Assembly: GCF_036192275.1 (NCBI RefSeq) | Contig: NZ_CP108088.1 | Location: 6,449,501 to 6,513,500, forward strand | Length of the DNA: 64,000 nucleotides | Direction: 5' to 3' | From: Streptomyces sp. NBC_00250 | GTDB lineage: Bacteria; Actinomycetota; Actinomycetes; Streptomycetales; Streptomycetaceae | Shown here: positions 42,745 through 52,245 of the stretch, in pieces | Numbering within the stretch: position 1 is the stretch's first letter | Layout of the letters: each line of letters starts with the position of its first letter | The notes under the pieces: generated by a model | Database searches by the model: none | What the model saw: only the letters and a program-made list of their open reading frames with translations | What the model was told of the DNA's origin: nothing | Translations under genes and position numbers: made by a program

Positions 42745-43356
42745 CTACTCCTCGTCCGGGAGGCCCCGTATGTGGGCCAGGTAGCCGGCCAGGGCCAGTT
42801 CGAAGGCGGTGTCGGTGCGGCCGCCCTCGGGGAAGGCGGCCAGGGCCCGGGCGAGGCGTGGGGTCGACGTGTCGTCGGCCAGCTCCCACATCGCCTCCGG
42901 GGCGGCCATGTCGAGGGCCGAGCCCAGGACCAGGTTCTCCAGGGCGATGATCACCGGCATGACGTCCGGGAGGGCGAAGCCCGCGTCGAGGAGGAGGGCG
43001 ACCGCCTGCTCGTACTGCTCAAGGACCCTCGGGGCGCGTACCGGCGAGCCGGTGAGCAGCGGGATCGCCTTCGGGTGGGCGGCGAAGGCGGCCCGGTAGG
43101 AGCGCGCCCAGGCGGCGAAGGCCGTGTCCCAGGGCTGCCCGTCGAGCGTGCCGCCGTCGATGGCGGCACAGACCCGCTCCCGCAGCAGCTCCACGATGCC
43201 GTCCCTGCCGTCCACATGGTGATACACCGAGGCCGTCTGCACCCCGAGCCGTCGCGCGATCTGCGGGACGCTGAAGTCGCCCTGCTCGTCGACGAGTTCG
43301 AGCGCCGTGGTCGTGATGCGCGCACGGTCGAGGAGGGGCTTGTGGGGCCGGCCCAT
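42745..43356 (-). CDS. TetR-family regulator
   Basis: A 203-residue regulator with a short N-terminus, a TetR helix-turn-helix (FSVPQIARRLGVQTASVYHH, about 29-48) and a TetR_C-type ligand domain. It is divergent from the APC permease/amidohydrolase pair with a 101-bp shared promoter region, so it probably represses those genes and itself. The inducer may be related to the permease substrate. The longer frame upstream is rejected because it extends into the divergent gene. Confidence 0.88.
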   Translation of the reverse strand: MGRPHKPLLDRARITTTALELVDEQGDFSVPQIARRLGVQTASVYHHVDGRDGIVELLRERVCAAIDGGTLDGQPWDTAFAAWARSYRAAFAAHPKAIPLLTGSPVRAPRVLEQYEQAVALLLDAGFALPDVMPVIIALENLVLGSALDMAAPEAMWELADDTSTPRLARALAAFPEGGRTDTAFELALAGYLAHIRGLPDEE

Positions 43357-43457
43357 GGACGTTCTCCCGCTGTTCAGGTCTTCCCGAATCGTTGGGCACG
43401 AGGCTACATTGCGCCAACCGAAAGCCTTTAGGTTTACGAGAAGGGGCCTCTCCCCGC
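43357..43457. promoter_or_regulatory. Divergent promoter region between TetR and APC permease genes
   Basis: Two candidate operators are visible: GTTGG at 43391 with CCAAC at 43414, and the near-palindrome AAGCCTTTAGGTTT (43422-43435). An imperfect GAGAAGGGG ribosome site precedes the permease. Which element the TetR protein uses is unknown. Confidence 0.5.
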
Positions 43458-45089
43458 ATGTCCTCCAGCACCACCGACGAGCCACCGGGCCTGCGCACCG
43501 GCACCCTCAGCACCGCCGACATCTCCTTCTTCGTCGTCTCCGCCGCCGCACCGCTCACCGTGATGGCCGGTGTCGCCCCCATCGCCCTCGTCCTCGGCGG
43601 CATCGGCGCCCCGGCCGGCTACCTCCTCGCCGGCATCACCCTGGCGATCTTCGCCGTCGGCTTCACCACCATGAGCCGCCACGTCCGCAGCGGCGGCGCC
43701 TTCTACGCGTACATCGCCCAAGGGCTCGGCAAACCGCTCGGCATCGCCGCCGCCCTGGTCGCCATGGTCGGCTACAACGGCATGGAGATCGGCGTCTACG
43801 GACTCCTCGGCTCCGCCACCGCCGACACCTCCCACGCCCTGTGGGGCGCCGACCTGCCCTGGCTCCCGATCGCCCTCGCCGGCCTGCTGCTCATCTGGTA
43901 CGGCGGCTACCGCTCCATCGACTTCGGCGCCAAGGTCCTCGGCGTCCTGCTCGTCGCCGAGACCGGCATACTCGTCCTCCTCGCCGGCGGCGTGCTCCTC
44001 AAGGGCGGCGCGAACGGACTCTCCCTCGCGTCCTTCGCCCCCGGCAACGTCCTCGTACCCGGCACGGCGGCCGTCCTGGCCTTCGCCTTCTCGGCCTTCA
44101 CCGGCTTCGAATCCACCGTGATCTACCGCCGCGAGGCCCGCGACCCCGCCCGCACCATCCCCCGCGCCACCTACATCGCGGTCGGCTTCCTCGGCCTGTT
44201 CTACGCCTTCGTCGTCTGGACCGTGATCCAGGCCTTCGGCGACGACCAGGTCGTCGCGGCCGCCGCGGGCGACACCGGCGGACTGTTCTTCGCCGCCATC
44301 ACCACCCATGTGGGCCCCTGGGCCGCCGACCTGATGCACGTGTTCATCGTGACCAGCATCATCGCCTCGCTGCTCGCCTTCCACAACGCGATCAACCGCT
44401 ACTGCCTCGCCCTCGCCGAGGAGGGCGTCCTGCCCGCCGCCCTCGGCCGGATCCACCCCCGCCACCGCTCCCCGTACGTCGCGGGCCTCGCCCAGACCGT
44501 GCTCGGCGCGGCCGTCGTCCTCGGCTTCGCGGCCGCCGGCGCCGACCCGTACACCCAGCTGCTCCTCTGGGTGAACACCCCCGGGATGCTCGGGCTCATG
44601 GCTCTGATGCTGCTCGCCGCCCTCGCCGTCGTGCGCTACTTCCGGCGCGTCCCGCACCAGGAGGGCGCCCTGCGCACCCTCGTCGCCCCCGTCACCGCCG
44701 CCGCCCTGCTCGCCGTGGCGATCTGGCTGGTCGCCTCCAAGGTCGCGCTCTTCACCGGCGCGTCCCCGACCGTCAACACGGTCCTCGTCGCGGTCGTCCC
44801 CACCGTCCTCGTCCTGGGGCTCCTCCTCGCGTACCGGCTGCGCCGCACGCGCCCCGAGGTCTACGCCCACTTCGCCGAAGAGCCCACCGACCAGCCCGCC
44901 GAGCCGCACCCCGACCTGCTCGCGGAACCGCCCACCGACCTGCCCACCGACCTGCCCGCCGCGCCGCACGCCGAAGGAGCCGACCCCTCGTGTCCGCAGC
45001 CCCCGCCCCCGACCTCCTCCTCGTCGACGCCCGCGTCCGTACCCCCGAACCGAGCGGCCACACCGCTGTCGCCGTCCGCAACGGACTGA
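43458..45089 (+). CDS. APC-family amino acid/amine permease
   Basis: A 543-residue permease of the amino acid-polyamine-organocation superfamily with about twelve to fourteen helices. Family blocks include FFVVSAAAPLTVMAG, GGAFYAYIAQGLG, FAFSAFTGFESTVIYRRE and NRYCLALAEEGVLP. Hydrophobic sequence ends near residue 475, followed by a Pro-rich tail of about 65 residues that overlaps the next gene by 100 bp in another frame. It probably imports the amide or amine handled by the amidohydrolase. Control by the divergent TetR is likely. Confidence 0.9.
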   Translation: MSSSTTDEPPGLRTGTLSTADISFFVVSAAAPLTVMAGVAPIALVLGGIGAPAGYLLAGITLAIFAVGFTTMSRHVRSGGAFYAYIAQGLGKPLGIAAALVAMVGYNGMEIGVYGLLGSATADTSHALWGADLPWLPIALAGLLLIWYGGYRSIDFGAKVLGVLLVAETGILVLLAGGVLLKGGANGLSLASFAPGNVLVPGTAAVLAFAFSAFTGFESTVIYRREARDPARTIPRATYIAVGFLGLFYAFVVWTVIQAFGDDQVVAAAAGDTGGLFFAAITTHVGPWAADLMHVFIVTSIIASLLAFHNAINRYCLALAEEGVLPAALGRIHPRHRSPYVAGLAQTVLGAAVVLGFAAAGADPYTQLLLWVNTPGMLGLMALMLLAALAVVRYFRRVPHQEGALRTLVAPVTAAALLAVAIWLVASKVALFTGASPTVNTVLVAVVPTVLVLGLLLAYRLRRTRPEVYAHFAEEPTDQPAEPHPDLLAEPPTDLPTDLPAAPHAEGADPSCPQPPPPTSSSSTPASVPPNRAATPLSPSATD

Positions 45090-46567
45090 TCACCGCCCTC
45101 GGCGACGCCACCGACGCCCGCGCCTGGCGCGGCCCCGGTACCGAGGTCGTCGACCTCGGAGGCGCCACCCTCACCCCCGGTCTCACCGACGCCCACAGCC
45201 ACCCCGTCTGGGGCCTGGAGATGTCCACCGGCACCGATCTGTCCGGTGTCAGGGACCTGGACGGACTGCGGGCCGCCCTCCGCGGCGCCGAGCGCCGCGA
45301 CGGCTGGATCATCGGCTTCGGCCTCGACCACAACGTCTTCGGCGGCCGCCCCGTCCACCGCGACCTGATCGAAGACGTCCTCGGCGGAGCCCCCGCCCAC
45401 CTGCGCCTCTACGACGGACACTCGGCCCTGGCCGGCGCGGCGGCCCTCAAGGCCGCGGGCATCGAAGGGCCCCGGACCTTCGCCCAGCTCTCCGAGATCG
45501 TCTGCGACGCCGACGGGCGCCCCACCGGGCATCTCGTCGAGCACGCGGCCATGGACCTGATGACCCCGGTCCTGCCCACCCAGCCGTACACGGAGCGCCG
45601 CGACCGGCTCGTCGACCTGCTCACCGGCATGGCCGCCACCGGCCTCACCTCCGCCCACGTCATGGACCTCGGCGGACCCGACGTACCCGGTCTCCTGGCC
45701 GCCCTGGAGGAGGACGGCGAGCTGCCCCTGCGCCTCCGCCTCGCACCCTGGTGCATGCCGGGCGCCACCGAGGAGGAGCTGGACGGGCTCGTACGGCTCC
45801 AGGGGCGGGCCGGACGGATGTGGGCGATCGGCGGCGTGAAGTTCTTCATGGACGGCACCGTCGAGGGCGGCACGGCCTGGCTGGAACACGCCGACTGCCA
45901 CGGCCGCGGCACCGATGCCTTCTGGCCCGACCCGGCCGCGTACTCCGCCGCCGTGCGCCACCTCCACCGCGCGGGGGTCGGCACCGCCACCCACGCCATC
46001 GGCGACGCCGCCGTACGGCACGTCCTCGACACCGTGGAAGCCCTGGGTACGGGCGGTCCCCGCCATCGCGTCGAGCACATCGAGACGGTCCCCGACGACC
46101 AGCTCGGGCGCTTCGCCGCACTCGGCGTGGTCGCCTCGATGCAGCCCCCGCACACCGCGTACACCCGCGCCGACCACACCGACGAGTGGTCCAAGCGGCT
46201 CGGCGAGGAGCGGGCGGCCCGCGCCTGGCGCATGCGTGACCTGCGGGACGCCGGGGCGCACCTGGCGCTCGGCTCGGACTGGCCCATCGCCCACCACGAC
46301 GCCCGCCAGGTCCTCGCCACCGCGCGGGCTCCGCGCGGCGCGGCCTCGGCCGGGCACGGGCTCACCGGCCTGATGGCCCTGGAGGGGATGACCACGCACG
46401 CGGCGGTCGCGGCGGGGGAGGAGGCGCTCGCGGGCCGGATCGCCCCCGGCTACCGCGCCGACCTCACGGCCTTCACGGTGGACCCGGTGGAGGCCCCGGC
46501 GGACGAGACGGAGAACGCCCCCATCCGCCTCACCGTCGCCGGCGGCCGGATCACCTACCGGAACTGA
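44990..46567 (+). CDS. Amidohydrolase family 3 (YtcJ-like) enzyme
   Basis: A 525-residue metal-dependent hydrolase. Motifs are LTPGLTDAHSHPVWG (metal-binding His pair), GVKFFMDGTVEGG, THAIGDAAV and LALGSDWPIAHHD, all characteristic of Amidohydro_3 proteins, which cleave amides such as N-substituted formamides. The GTG at 44990 has a GAAGGAG ribosome site 10 bp upstream and lies inside the permease tail, suggesting coupled expression. The enzyme's natural substrate is not known. Its 3' end overlaps the convergent PAP2 gene by 17 bp. Confidence 0.9.
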   Translation: MSAAPAPDLLLVDARVRTPEPSGHTAVAVRNGLITALGDATDARAWRGPGTEVVDLGGATLTPGLTDAHSHPVWGLEMSTGTDLSGVRDLDGLRAALRGAERRDGWIIGFGLDHNVFGGRPVHRDLIEDVLGGAPAHLRLYDGHSALAGAAALKAAGIEGPRTFAQLSEIVCDADGRPTGHLVEHAAMDLMTPVLPTQPYTERRDRLVDLLTGMAATGLTSAHVMDLGGPDVPGLLAALEEDGELPLRLRLAPWCMPGATEEELDGLVRLQGRAGRMWAIGGVKFFMDGTVEGGTAWLEHADCHGRGTDAFWPDPAAYSAAVRHLHRAGVGTATHAIGDAAVRHVLDTVEALGTGGPRHRVEHIETVPDDQLGRFAALGVVASMQPPHTAYTRADHTDEWSKRLGEERAARAWRMRDLRDAGAHLALGSDWPIAHHDARQVLATARAPRGAASAGHGLTGLMALEGMTTHAAVAAGEEALAGRIAPGYRADLTAFTVDPVEAPADETENAPIRLTVAGGRITYRN

Positions 46568-47480
46568 CCGACCGTCCGGACTCGCTCTTCTCCGTGACGG
46601 CGTCCTCACGGTCCGCCTCCGCCTTCGGGGGCGGACCGCTCCGTGTCACCGCGCCCGGCATCGGCTCGACCAGCTTGGGCAGGCGGTGCGGGCGGGAGCC
46701 GTACCAGAAGTAGGACACGGCGAAGCCGAAGGCGAGGCAGATCATGCCGCCGACCGCGTCCAGCCAGAAGTGGTTCGCGGTGGCGACGATCACGACGAGG
46801 GTCGCCGTCGGGTAGAGCAGGCCCAGGATCTTCGCCCAGGGCGCCTTGGCGAGCAGGAAGATCGTCACGCCGCACCAGAGGGACCAGCCGATGTGCATCG
46901 ACGGCATCGCCGCGTACTGGTTCGACACGTGCTTGAGGTTGCCCGAGGCCATCGAGCCCCAGGTGTGGTGGACCAGCACCGTGTCGACGAAGTCCTGGCC
47001 GTTCATCAGCCGGGGCGGCGCGAGCGGGTACAGGTAGTAACCGACCAGGGCGACACCGGTGGTGGCGAACAGAACGGTACGGAACGCCGCGTAACGGCCC
47101 GGGTGCCATCGGTAGAGCCACACGAGCACACCGATGGTCACGACGAAGTGCAGCGTCGCGTAGTAGTAGTTCATCGACACGATCAGCCATGTCACCGAGT
47201 TCACGGCATGGTTGACGGCGTGCTCGAAGGCCAGGCCGAGGGACTCCTCCGCCCGCCAGATCCAGTCGGCGTTCTTGAGCGCCTGGGCCTTCTGCTCCGG
47301 CACCGCGTTGCGGATGAGCGAGTACGTCCAGTAGCTCACCGCGATGAGCAGTATCTCGAACCAGATCGTGGGACGCCGCGGCGTGCGCGCACGCAGGCGC
47401 GCGAACCTGCCGTCGGCCACGATGGTGGGTGACGACGGGGTCGTCCGGTTGTCCAAACTCTTCACGGTCGTTTCACCCAT
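46551..47480 (-). CDS. PAP2-superfamily membrane phosphatase/phospholipid synthase-like protein
   Basis: A 309-residue multi-pass protein with about six helices. The PAP2 phosphatase motifs are YAAMPSMHIGWSL and NHFWLDAVGG, with the catalytic His residues. The overall form (NSVTWLIVSMNYYYATLHF and TTGVALVGYYLYPLAPPRL) matches the inositol-phosphorylceramide-synthase-like subgroup common in actinobacteria. The N-terminal about 35 residues are disordered and the C-terminus is charged. It probably acts on lipid phosphates at the outer membrane face. It is a single gene. Confidence 0.88.
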   Translation of the reverse strand: MGETTVKSLDNRTTPSSPTIVADGRFARLRARTPRRPTIWFEILLIAVSYWTYSLIRNAVPEQKAQALKNADWIWRAEESLGLAFEHAVNHAVNSVTWLIVSMNYYYATLHFVVTIGVLVWLYRWHPGRYAAFRTVLFATTGVALVGYYLYPLAPPRLMNGQDFVDTVLVHHTWGSMASGNLKHVSNQYAAMPSMHIGWSLWCGVTIFLLAKAPWAKILGLLYPTATLVVIVATANHFWLDAVGGMICLAFGFAVSYFWYGSRPHRLPKLVEPMPGAVTRSGPPPKAEADREDAVTEKSESGRSVSSGR

Positions 47481-47601
47481 AGGAGGAGAGTCTGCCAGAT
47501 CCCTTCCCCCCGACCGATCATCCCTCGGACGGGTTCGGGGCGCACCCGGTCCACCTCAGGAAGGAGGTCGTACGGGGGTTGCCTCAGGGTCGGGCGCAGG
47601 G

Positions 47602-48630
47602 TCAGGTTCGTACGGCGGGCGGAGCGGAGGCGGTCGATCCGCGGACGACCAGCTCGGGCATGAAGACGAACTCGGAGTGCGGGGCGGGAGTGCCCCCGAC
47701 CTCTTCGAGCAGCGCGCGGACCGCCGCCTGCCCCATCGCCTGCACGGGCTGCCGGATGGTGGTCAGCGGCGGATCGGTGAACGCTATGAGGGGAGAGTCG
47801 TCGAAACCGACGACGGAGACGTCCCTGGGGACGTCGAGCCCCTGCTGCCGTGCGGCCCGGATCGCGCCGAGCGCCATCATGTCGCTCGCGCAGACCACCG
47901 CGGTGCAGCCGCGGGAGATCAGCGCCCCGGCGGCGGCCTGGCCGCCCTCCAGGGTGTAGAGGGAGTGCTGGATCAGCGCCTCGGACTCCTCGAAGCCGAG
48001 GCCGAGCCGCTCCTCCATGCCCTTCTGGAAGCCTTCTATCTTGCGGAGCACCGGCACGAACCGCTTCGGTCCGACGGCCAGCCCGATCCTGGTGTGCCCC
48101 AGCGCGGCCAGGTGCGTCACCGCGAGCCGCATCGCGGCCCGGTCGTCGGGGGAGACGAAGGGCGCCTGGACCTTGGGGGAGAAACCGTTGAGGAGGACGT
48201 ACGGGACACCCTTGCCGCGCAGCTGGTCGTAGCGCGTCATGTCGGCGGTGGTGTCGGCGTGCAGTCCGGAGACGAAGATGATGCCGGCGACGCCCCGCTC
48301 CACCAGCATGTCGGTGAGCTCGTCCTCGGTGGACCCGCCGGGGGTCTGGGTGGCGAGCACCGGGGTGTATCCCTGCCGGGTCAGGGCCTGTCCGATGACC
48401 TGCGCGAGCGCGGGGAAGATCGGGTTGTCCAGTTCGGGGGTGATGAGGCCGACGAGCCCCGCGCTGCGCTGGCGCAGTCGTACGGGTCGCTCGTAGCCGA
48501 GCACGTCGAGCGCGGCAAGGACGGATTCACGGGTGGCCCCGGCCACACCGGGCTTGCCGTTGAGCACGCGGCTGACTGTGGCCTCACTGACCCCCGCCTG
48601 GGCTGCGATGTCGGAGAGCCGCGCGGTCAT
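47602..48630 (-). CDS. malR: LacI-family maltose regulator MalR
   Basis: A 342-residue LacI-type repressor. The helix-turn-helix with hinge helix (SDIAAQAGVSEATVSRVLNG, residues 6-25) precedes a sugar-binding domain ending in VSVVGFDDSPLIAF. It is divergent from malEFG, and the 358-bp gap contains GCAAG/CTTGC repeats known as MalR-type sites in Streptomyces. It should repress the maltose genes until maltodextrin is present. ACTGTA at 48639 (TACAGT on the coding strand) lies 8 bp before the start and may be its -10 box, giving a very short leader. Confidence 0.92.
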   Translation of the reverse strand: MTARLSDIAAQAGVSEATVSRVLNGKPGVAGATRESVLAALDVLGYERPVRLRQRSAGLVGLITPELDNPIFPALAQVIGQALTRQGYTPVLATQTPGGSTEDELTDMLVERGVAGIIFVSGLHADTTADMTRYDQLRGKGVPYVLLNGFSPKVQAPFVSPDDRAAMRLAVTHLAALGHTRIGLAVGPKRFVPVLRKIEGFQKGMEERLGLGFEESEALIQHSLYTLEGGQAAAGALISRGCTAVVCASDMMALGAIRAARQQGLDVPRDVSVVGFDDSPLIAFTDPPLTTIRQPVQAMGQAAVRALLEEVGGTPAPHSEFVFMPELVVRGSTASAPPAVRT

Positions 48631-48988
48631 GGGGATGGACTGTACCGGTCACGGGGCGTATTGCCCACCGCACGGGTCAGGTACGGGTGATGCAAGCCAC
48701 TCCGCAAGGTCTTGCAGGTTTTGCGGGGCGCGCGTGGCGTGATCGGGGCGTGCGCGCGGGCCCGTACGGCGCGTGAGGGGCGTGTGTCAGCTGGTGTCAA
48801 GCGATTCGACGGCAACCTTAGGGACACGTGGATGTAACGATCCCCGGTCCTTGCAGAAAGTTCTCGCAAGGTCTTTCGGCTCGTTTTCATCCCTGTTACG
48901 TTCCTGGCAACCCGGAGCGCCGCGAGGGAGCGGTCGCATGAGGAAGGTTCCAGCCCCTCGTCCCCCCGGGATCTTCGAAGGAGTTCAC
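48631..48988. promoter_or_regulatory. malR-malE divergent control region
   Basis: This 358-bp gap has no gene. It holds two clusters of MalR-type sites: 48691-48726 (TGCAAG, CGCAAG, CTTGCAG, TTTGCGG, including the inverted pair GCAAGGTCTTGC) and 48849-48871 (CCTTGC ... GCAAGG with an 11-bp centre, containing CTTGCAGAAAGT). The first is nearer malR and the second nearer malE. The exact malE promoter is not clear; a GAAGGAG ribosome site precedes malE. Confidence 0.8.
48849..48871. promoter_or_regulatory. MalR operator upstream of malE
   Basis: Six-base arms CCTTGC and GCAAGG flank an 11-bp centre. The included CTTGCAG heptamer is the element described for Streptomyces amylase and maltose promoters. 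It lies about 118 bp before the malE start. Confidence 0.78.
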
Positions 48989-50263
48989 ATGCGGCGTGGC
49001 ATAGCGGCCACCGCGCTGGTCGCGGCCCTGGGCGTGACCCTGGCGGCGTGCGGTAGTGACGGCGGTTCGGACGGCGGCTCGAAGAGCTCGGGCGAGCTCT
49101 CCGGCACCGTGACCTGGTGGGACACCTCCACGGTCGGTTCCGAGGACAAGGTCTTCAAGAAGGTCGCCGAGGACTTCAAGAAGAAGCACCCGAAGGTCAC
49201 CGTCAAGTACGTGAACGTGCCGTTCGGTGAGGCGCAGAACAAGTTCAAGAACGCCGCGCAGTCCGGCTCCGGCGCCCCCGACGTCATCCGCTCCGAGGTC
49301 GCCTGGACCCCTGAGTTCGCCGACCTCGGCTACCTCGCCCCGCTCGACGGCACCCCGGCCCTCAAGGGCGCGGACGACTTCCTGAAGCAGGCCTCCGCCT
49401 CCACCCAGTACAAGGGCAAGACCTACGCGGTCCCGCAGGTCATCGACTCCATGGGCATCTTCTACAACAAGAAGATCTTCAAGGAGGCCGGCGTCGAGGT
49501 CCCCAAGACCATCGCCGACCTCAAGACCGTCTCCGCCAAGATCAAGCAGAAGACCGGCAAGACCGGCCTGTACCTGCGCGGCGACGACCCGTACTGGTTC
49601 CTCTCCTTCCTGTACGGCGAGGGCGGCAACCTCGTCGACGCCGAGAAGAAGACGATCACCATCGACGACCCCGCCGGCGTGAAGGCCCTCGCCACGGTGA
49701 AGGACCTGGTCGACTCCAAGGCGGCGATCACCGACGCCACCAACGGCTGGGACAACATGCAGGCGTCCTTCAAGGACGGCAAGGTCGCGATGATGATCAA
49801 CGGCCCGTGGGCCGTCGCCGACACCTTCGCCGGCAAGGAGTTCGCCGACAAGGCGAACCTGGGCATCGCCCCGGTCCCGGCCGGTTCCGCCGGCCAGGGC
49901 GCCCCGCAGGGCGGCCACAACCTCGCCGTCTACGCGGGCTCCAAGAACCTCGACGCGTCCTACGCCTTCGCCGAGTACATGACCTCGGTCGAGAGCCAGA
50001 CGACGATCGCGAAGGAGCTCAGCCTCCTGCCGACGCGTCAGTCCGTCTACACCAAGCCGGACGTCGCCACCAACGAGATGATCGGCTTCTTCAAGCCCGT
50101 CGTCGAGAAGGCGGTCGAGCGCCCCTGGATCCCCGAGGGCGGCAGCCTCTTCGAGCCGGTCAAGGTCGAGTACACCAAGGTGCTCACCGGCCAGACCAGC
50201 CCGGACGCCGGCGCCAAGGCGATCGGCGAGTCCTACCGCAAGCTCCTGAAGGACTGGAAGTAG
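48989..50263 (+). CDS. malE: Maltose/maltodextrin-binding lipoprotein MalE
   Basis: A 424-residue extracytoplasmic sugar-binding protein, lipid-anchored at Cys21 (lipobox LAACG). The mature protein has the MalE family pattern GTVTWWDTSTVG and AQNKFKNAAQSGSGAPDV, with aromatic sugar-stacking residues throughout (e.g., DDPYWFLSFLYGEGG, NGWDNM, INGPWAV). It binds maltodextrins released by the secreted amylase and pullulanase and passes them to MalFG. The ATPase is probably supplied elsewhere (MsiK in Streptomyces). It is first in malE-malF-malG. Confidence 0.94.
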   Translation: MRRGIAATALVAALGVTLAACGSDGGSDGGSKSSGELSGTVTWWDTSTVGSEDKVFKKVAEDFKKKHPKVTVKYVNVPFGEAQNKFKNAAQSGSGAPDVIRSEVAWTPEFADLGYLAPLDGTPALKGADDFLKQASASTQYKGKTYAVPQVIDSMGIFYNKKIFKEAGVEVPKTIADLKTVSAKIKQKTGKTGLYLRGDDPYWFLSFLYGEGGNLVDAEKKTITIDDPAGVKALATVKDLVDSKAAITDATNGWDNMQASFKDGKVAMMINGPWAVADTFAGKEFADKANLGIAPVPAGSAGQGAPQGGHNLAVYAGSKNLDASYAFAEYMTSVESQTTIAKELSLLPTRQSVYTKPDVATNEMIGFFKPVVEKAVERPWIPEGGSLFEPVKVEYTKVLTGQTSPDAGAKAIGESYRKLLKDWK

Positions 50264-50282
50264 AAGGAAGGCAGGCCGACTG

Positions 50283-51296
50283 ATGGCTGTGGACACTCCC
50301 AGCCAGTCGGTGGCGAAGGCCGCGGGTGACAGTGTCACCCGCGGCCGGAGCCGCGGTACTGGTCACAACGGCGGCGCCGTGCGTCGATCCCTCTCCACCC
50401 ACTGGTACGCCTGGGCCATGGTCGCCCCGGTGGTCGTCGTCCTCGGCGTGATCATCGGCTACCCGCTGGTCCGCGGCGTCTACCTGTCGTTCACCGATGC
50501 CAACGAGCGCAACGTAGCCCGCAGCATCGGCGTCAACGAGATCCCGGCGACGTACGAGTTCGTCGGCCTGGACAACTACGTCGACGCGGTGACCGGCAGC
50601 CAGTTCCTCGCCACCCTGGGGTGGACGGTCCTGTGGACCGTCTCCTGCGTGGCCGTCACCTTCGGCCTCGGCCTCGCCCTCGCCAACATCCTCAACCGCA
50701 GGATCGCCGGCCGCTCCTTCTACCGGATGCTGCTGATCCTGCCCTGGGCGGTCCCCGGCTTCGTCTCCGTCTTCGCCTGGCGCTTCCTCTACGACGAGCG
50801 CCGCGGCATGCTCAACCAGATCCTCTCGGGCGTCGGCATGGACGGCATCCCGTGGCTGAACGACCCCACCTGGGCCAAGTTCTCGGTCATCGCCGTCAAC
50901 GTCTGGCTCGGCATCCCCTTCATGATGGTCGCCCTCCTCGGCGGGCTCCAGTCCATCCCCGGCGAGCTGTACGAAGCCGCCGAGATGGACGGCGCCAGCG
51001 CCTGGCAGCGCTTCCGGCACATCACCATGCCCGGACTGCGGTCCGTCAGCACCACGGTGATCCTGCTGAGCACCATCTGGACCTTCAACATGTTCCCGGT
51101 GATCTTCCTGCTCACCCGGGGCGGGCCCGGCGAGGCCACCCAGATCCTCGTCACCCAGGCGTACAAGTTCTCCTTCGAGATCAGCCCGCGCGACTTCGCC
51201 CAGTCGTCCACGTGGGGCGTCCTCATCCTGATCCTCCTGATGGTCTTCGCCGCGTTCTACCGGCGCGTCCTCCGCAAGCAGGGAGAAGTCTGGTGA
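50283..51296 (+). CDS. malF: Maltose ABC transporter permease MalF
   Basis: A 337-residue permease with six to seven helices and a hydrophilic N-terminus of about 40 residues. The EAA loop that contacts the ATPase reads YEAAEMDGASAWQRF, then RHITMPGL. Following malE by 19 bp and overlapping malG by GTGA, it is in the malEFG operon. MalF and MalG form the membrane channel for maltodextrins. Confidence 0.94.
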   Translation: MAVDTPSQSVAKAAGDSVTRGRSRGTGHNGGAVRRSLSTHWYAWAMVAPVVVVLGVIIGYPLVRGVYLSFTDANERNVARSIGVNEIPATYEFVGLDNYVDAVTGSQFLATLGWTVLWTVSCVAVTFGLGLALANILNRRIAGRSFYRMLLILPWAVPGFVSVFAWRFLYDERRGMLNQILSGVGMDGIPWLNDPTWAKFSVIAVNVWLGIPFMMVALLGGLQSIPGELYEAAEMDGASAWQRFRHITMPGLRSVSTTVILLSTIWTFNMFPVIFLLTRGGPGEATQILVTQAYKFSFEISPRDFAQSSTWGVLILILLMVFAAFYRRVLRKQGEVW

Positions 51297-52198
51297 CCAC
51301 CACGACGCCCACCCCCCGTACCGCGAACACCCATCGGGCCGCGAACGCCCACCGGGCCGTGAACACCCCGGTCCGCAACCGGCGTTCGCCGCTCGCCTCC
51401 GTCGGGCTGCACGTCACGCTGATCGTGACCTCCGCGATCGCCGTCTTCCCGGTGCTGTGGGTCCTGCTGACCTCGCTCAAGCCCGCGAAGTACGCGACCA
51501 CCACGGACTTCGTCAAAGAGACGACGATCGAGAACTACACGAACCTGCTGAAGGACACCCCGTTCCTCACCTGGTTCGCCAACTCGCTGCTCGTCGCCGG
51601 TCTCACCACCGTCGTCGGCGTCTTCATCGCCGCCACCACCGGCTACGCCGTCAGCCGCTTCCGCTTCCCCGGCAAGCGCGGCCTGATGTGGACGCTGCTC
51701 ATCACCCAGATGTTCCCGGTCGCCGTCCTGATCGTGCCGATCTACAACATCATGGCGTCGATGGGCCTGCTCAACCAGCCGGCCGGCCTGGTCATCACGT
51801 ACCTGACCATCGCCGTCCCGTTCTGCGCCTGGATGATGAAGGGCTTCTTCGACACCATCCCGCGCGAGATCGACGAGTCCGGCTACGTCGACGGCCTCAC
51901 CCCGTTCGGCACGTTCTGGCGGCTGATCCTGCCGCTCGCCAAGCCGGGCATCGCGGTCACCGCGTTCTACTCGTTCATCACCGCCTGGGGCGAGGTCGCC
52001 TACGCCTCCGCCTTCATGGTCGGCGACGAGAACCTCACGCTCGCCGGCGGACTCCAGAAGTTCGTCAACCAGTACGGCGCCCAGTGGGGCCCGATGTCCG
52101 CGGCCTCCGTCCTGATCGCCATCCCCGCGGCACTGGTGTTCCTCCTCGCCCAGCGGCACCTGGTGACCGGCATGTCCGCCGGCGCCGTCAAGGGCTGA
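51293..52198 (+). CDS. malG: Maltose ABC transporter permease MalG
   Basis: A 301-residue permease with six helices and EAA loop IDESGYVDGLTPFGTFWRL. The GTG start overlaps the malF stop (GTGA). The N-terminal 30 residues contain an imperfect repeat (ANTHRAANAHRAVNT) encoded by near-identical 18-bp units. It pairs with MalF. No ATPase gene follows, consistent with use of a shared MsiK ATPase. Confidence 0.94.
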   Translation: MTTTTPTPRTANTHRAANAHRAVNTPVRNRRSPLASVGLHVTLIVTSAIAVFPVLWVLLTSLKPAKYATTTDFVKETTIENYTNLLKDTPFLTWFANSLLVAGLTTVVGVFIAATTGYAVSRFRFPGKRGLMWTLLITQMFPVAVLIVPIYNIMASMGLLNQPAGLVITYLTIAVPFCAWMMKGFFDTIPREIDESGYVDGLTPFGTFWRLILPLAKPGIAVTAFYSFITAWGEVAYASAFMVGDENLTLAGGLQKFVNQYGAQWGPMSAASVLIAIPAALVFLLAQRHLVTGMSAGAVKG

Positions 52199-52245
52199 GC
52201 CCGATCACCGTTCTTGTACGCCTCTCCTTACCTCCCAGGGAAGAC

